Source: Gammaproteobacteria bacterium UBA6968 (GTDB lineage: Bacteria > Pseudomonadota > Gammaproteobacteria > Pseudomonadales > Azotimanducaceae). Taken from it: DNA of 8,486 bases. The notes under the pieces are model-generated. The model did no database searches. It was given only the letters and a program-made list of their open reading frames with translations, and had not been told where the DNA came from. Location of the stretch: contig DJYW01000008.1 in the NCBI GenBank assembly GCA_002450255.1, forward strand, positions 29,024 through 37,509. The letters run 5' to 3'. Below are positions 6,646-8,486 of the stretch, one piece after another. How positions within the stretch are numbered: position 1 is the first letter of the stretch; each line of letters begins with the position of its first letter. Position numbers and translations under genes: made by a program.

Positions 6646-7329
6646 ATGATTGAATTGTATACGGCATCCACGCCGAATGGTTGGAAGGCTTCCGTCACCC
6701 TTGAAGAATTGCAGTTGCCATACAACGCGCACGCGGTGAATTTAAGTACTGGCGATCAGAAGCAGGATTGGTTTCTGGAACTTTCGCCGAATGGCCGGAT
6801 TCCTGCCATCGTTGATACTGATGCGGACGATTTGGCGGTGTTTGAATCCGGGGCCATTATGATTTACCTGGCCGAGAAGGCGGGTAAGCTGCTGCCCACT
6901 GATGCTGCGGGGCGCACCGAGGTTATCCAGTGGCTAATGTTCCAAATGGGCGGAATCGGTCCAATGATGGGCCAGGCAAATGTCTTTTATCGCTATTTCC
7001 CGGAAAAGATCCAGCCGGCGATTGATCGTTATCAAAATGAGTGTCGACGTTTGTTTGAGGTTTTGGACAAACGTCTCGCACAATCCGAGTGGCTGGCACG
7101 GGACTTTTCGATTGCTGATATAGCTAACTGGTGTTGGGTACGCTCGTACAAATGGTCGGGTGTCGAGGCGGACGATCTTGTCCATCTAAAACGGTGGCGT
7201 GATGCATTGCGCGAGCGTCCTGCGAGTATCAAAGGCGTTGCGGTGCCTGAAAAAGTAGCCAATCTGGAAACCGAGAAAGACGCCAAAGACAAGTTTGTCG
7301 CGAACGCACGAAAGACCGTTCAGACTTAA
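6646..7329 (+). CDS. YfcG/Ure2p-like (Nu-class) glutathione S-transferase
   Basis: The product is 227 residues, a cytosolic thiol transferase or disulfide-bond reductase using glutathione. It has the thioredoxin-fold N-terminal domain (about 1-80) and the all-helical C-terminal domain (about 90-205). Y5-TASTPNG-12 carries the Thr9 and Asn11 that in YfcG bind glutathione in place of a catalytic Tyr, Ser or Cys. [11 protein letters not shown] (47-57) has the cis-proline P53, and ESGAI (67-71) binds the glutathione gamma-glutamyl group. [15 protein letters not shown] (96-110) closely matches YfcG's equivalent stretch. SIADIA (155-160) is the helix N-capping box. The last 25 or so residues ([16 protein letters not shown]) are a charged tail. 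Members act as glutathione disulfide-bond oxidoreductases or peroxidases. The tie to the catabolic genes is by position only: it is divergent from the transporter and shares the 6603-6630 repeat with it. Confidence 0.93.
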   Translation: MIELYTASTPNGWKASVTLEELQLPYNAHAVNLSTGDQKQDWFLELSPNGRIPAIVDTDADDLAVFESGAIMIYLAEKAGKLLPTDAAGRTEVIQWLMFQMGGIGPMMGQANVFYRYFPEKIQPAIDRYQNECRRLFEVLDKRLAQSEWLARDFSIADIANWCWVRSYKWSGVEADDLVHLKRWRDALRERPASIKGVAVPEKVANLETEKDAKDKFVANARKTVQT

Positions 7330-7482
7330 ACTACATCAACGAGTTACCGCGTAAGCTTGGGTGTTGGCGTGGTTTACTAGCCGACAGTAGGCAATGATAG
7401 ACTAGTCCGCTTGCGGTGGGCGAAGCCCTGCCGAAGTAGTAAGAATCGCGCTAACGGATTATGAATGAAGCGCTAAAACATT

Positions 7483-7489
7483 GGAGGAG
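7483..7489 (+). promoter_or_regulatory. Strong ribosome-binding site of the AlkK-like ligase
   Basis: GGAGGAG lies 9 bases upstream of the ATG at 7499. A second in-frame ATG at 7505 would be 15 bases away, so the first is favoured. Confidence 0.75.
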
Positions 7490-7498
7490 AGCTAGATC

Positions 7499-8486
7499 AT
7501 GGCGATGCAACATACCCCTTTATTAATGTCCAACTTTCTTGATCGAGGTGCAACTGTCGCACCGAATGAAGAAATTGTGACCGCCACCGACAGCGGTGTT
7601 CGACGACAGACTTATCGGGAAACGCGCGACCGGGCTCATCAGCTTGCACACGCGCTAAGTGATGCAGGCATAGCTATTGGTGACCGAGTCGGGACGTTTA
7701 TGTGGAATGGCTCGCGACACCTGGAGGCCTATCATGCCTGTGCAGGTATGGGCGCCGTCTTGCATACGCTGAACGTGCGGTTGTCTGAGAAGGATCTGGA
7801 ATACATCATCAATCACGCGGAAGACAAGGTCATTATCGCCGACGCCGATATCTTGCCTTTGCTCGAGAAACTCAACGGCCGCATTCCAACAGTGACCCAG
7901 ATCATTGTTGCCACCGAGGCAGGGTTCGAAGGTTGGTCTACTGAGTTACCCAACCCAATTGACTATGAAGCCTTTATCGCCGGCAAACCCACAAACTATG
8001 AATGGCCGCAAATCGACGAAAATTCGCCGTTGGGCTTGTGCTACACCAGTGGTACTACCGGCAACCCTAAGGGTGTTGAGTACGAGCATAGATCCCAGTA
8101 TTTGCATACCCTGACGCAATGTATGACCGATTCGATGGGTTTGACAGGTGCCGATACCGTCTGCGGCATCGTGCCGATGTTCCATGCGATGGGTTGGGGC
8201 ATTCCTTGGTCTGCGCTCATGTTGGGCTGCAAGCAGGTCATGCCGCATCGCTTTATGGATCCCGGTCGTATTATCGAATTAATGGCTAGTGAGGGCGTTA
8301 CGGTATCTGCCGGCGTGCCGACTATTTGGCAAGGTGTAAAAGCGATATACGAAGCGAATCCTAGCAAATTTGATCTGTCGCAATTGTCCCGTCTGACTTG
8401 TGGTGGTAGTGCGCCGCCGCCTTCACTAATTCGTTGGTTCTGGGATGCGCTGGACGTGGAAATGATTCAGGGTTGGGGTATGACCG
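7499..8486 (+). CDS. AlkK-like medium/long-chain acyl-CoA ligase, 3'-truncated by the window
   Basis: 329 residues are visible and the frame runs off the right edge, so the C-terminal part of the large domain and the lid are missing from view. It activates a fatty acid to acyl-CoA through an acyl-AMP. YTSGTTGNPKG (182-192) is the AMP-binding phosphate loop, followed by HRSQYLH. IVPMFHAMGWGIPWSA is the acyl-pocket segment, GVPTIWQGV matches AlkK-type enzymes, GGSAPP follows, and the visible end GWGMT is the start of the ATP/Mg motif. The TFMWNGSRHLEAYHACAGMGAVLHTLNVRL segment and INHAEDKVII also follow Pseudomonas AlkK closely as I recall it. It differs clearly from the 2020-3630 synthetase, so the two ligases are not recent duplicates and probably use different acids. 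It follows the glutathione transferase on the same strand after 169 bases, with no clear terminator between them. Confidence 0.92.
   Translation, partial: MAMQHTPLLMSNFLDRGATVAPNEEIVTATDSGVRRQTYRETRDRAHQLAHALSDAGIAIGDRVGTFMWNGSRHLEAYHACAGMGAVLHTLNVRLSEKDLEYIINHAEDKVIIADADILPLLEKLNGRIPTVTQIIVATEAGFEGWSTELPNPIDYEAFIAGKPTNYEWPQIDENSPLGLCYTSGTTGNPKGVEYEHRSQYLHTLTQCMTDSMGLTGADTVCGIVPMFHAMGWGIPWSALMLGCKQVMPHRFMDPGRIIELMASEGVTVSAGVPTIWQGVKAIYEANPSKFDLSQLSRLTCGGSAPPPSLIRWFWDALDVEMIQGWGMT

Noticed and set aside
3694..7379. Shared 10-mer GTGGTTTACT upstream of the CoA-transferase and of the AlkK-like ligase
   Set aside because: Many 10-mers are expected to recur by chance in a window this size, and the flanks do not match.
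7410..7435. GGGC-GAA-GCCC mini-hairpin between the glutathione transferase and the AlkK-like ligase
   Set aside because: The stem is four pairs before mismatches and no T-run follows, so a terminator is not supported.

Overview
The window looks like part of the chromosome of a moderate-GC, free-living proteobacterium, most likely a gammaproteobacterium. This is inferred from three things: a YfcG/Nu-class glutathione transferase, an AlkK-type acyl-CoA ligase beside other acid-activation genes, and a GfcA-like threonine-rich membrane protein. No rRNA, tRNA, insertion sequence, integrase, CRISPR array or phage gene is visible. Genes were recognised from remembered family motifs, not database searches.

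Left part (1-2019), envelope-related and gene-poor. A secreted or membrane-anchored Ala/Gly/Ser/Thr-rich protein (65-601, +) is followed at once by a strong hairpin. After about 300 bases without a gene comes a minus-strand pair: an unrecognised 108-residue protein with two hydrophobic stretches (1207-1533), then a stand-alone PspC-domain protein (945-1148). Nearly 500 bases without a convincing gene follow. They hold a weak A/T-flanked hairpin, a weak promoter candidate and a tiny ORF with a good ribosome-binding sequence.

Right part (2020-8486), catabolic. A FadD19-like acyl-CoA synthetase (2020-3630) and a family III CoA-transferase (3747-4946) lie in the same direction with a 116-base gap and probably act on the same acid: one makes the CoA thioester with ATP, the other moves CoA between acids. 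Converging on them is an MFS transporter of the monocarboxylate/oxalate-formate type (5120-6418, minus; its frame is open to 6622). Diverging from the transporter is a YfcG-like glutathione transferase (6646-7329). Between these two is a perfect 9-bp inverted repeat, the best regulatory-site candidate in the window. A second acyl-CoA ligase, AlkK-like, begins at 7499 and runs off the right edge. Uptake, two kinds of acid activation, CoA transfer and a thiol-dependent enzyme together suggest use of an exogenous organic acid, such as a fatty, branched or steroid-side-chain acid. The substrate cannot be fixed because no dehydrogenase, hydratase or thiolase is in view.

I found no clearly new biological system. 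The items most worth a second look are the 6603-6630 inverted repeat, the uncertain transporter start, the unknown partner of the PspC-domain gene, and the ligase/CoA-transferase/ligase grouping.
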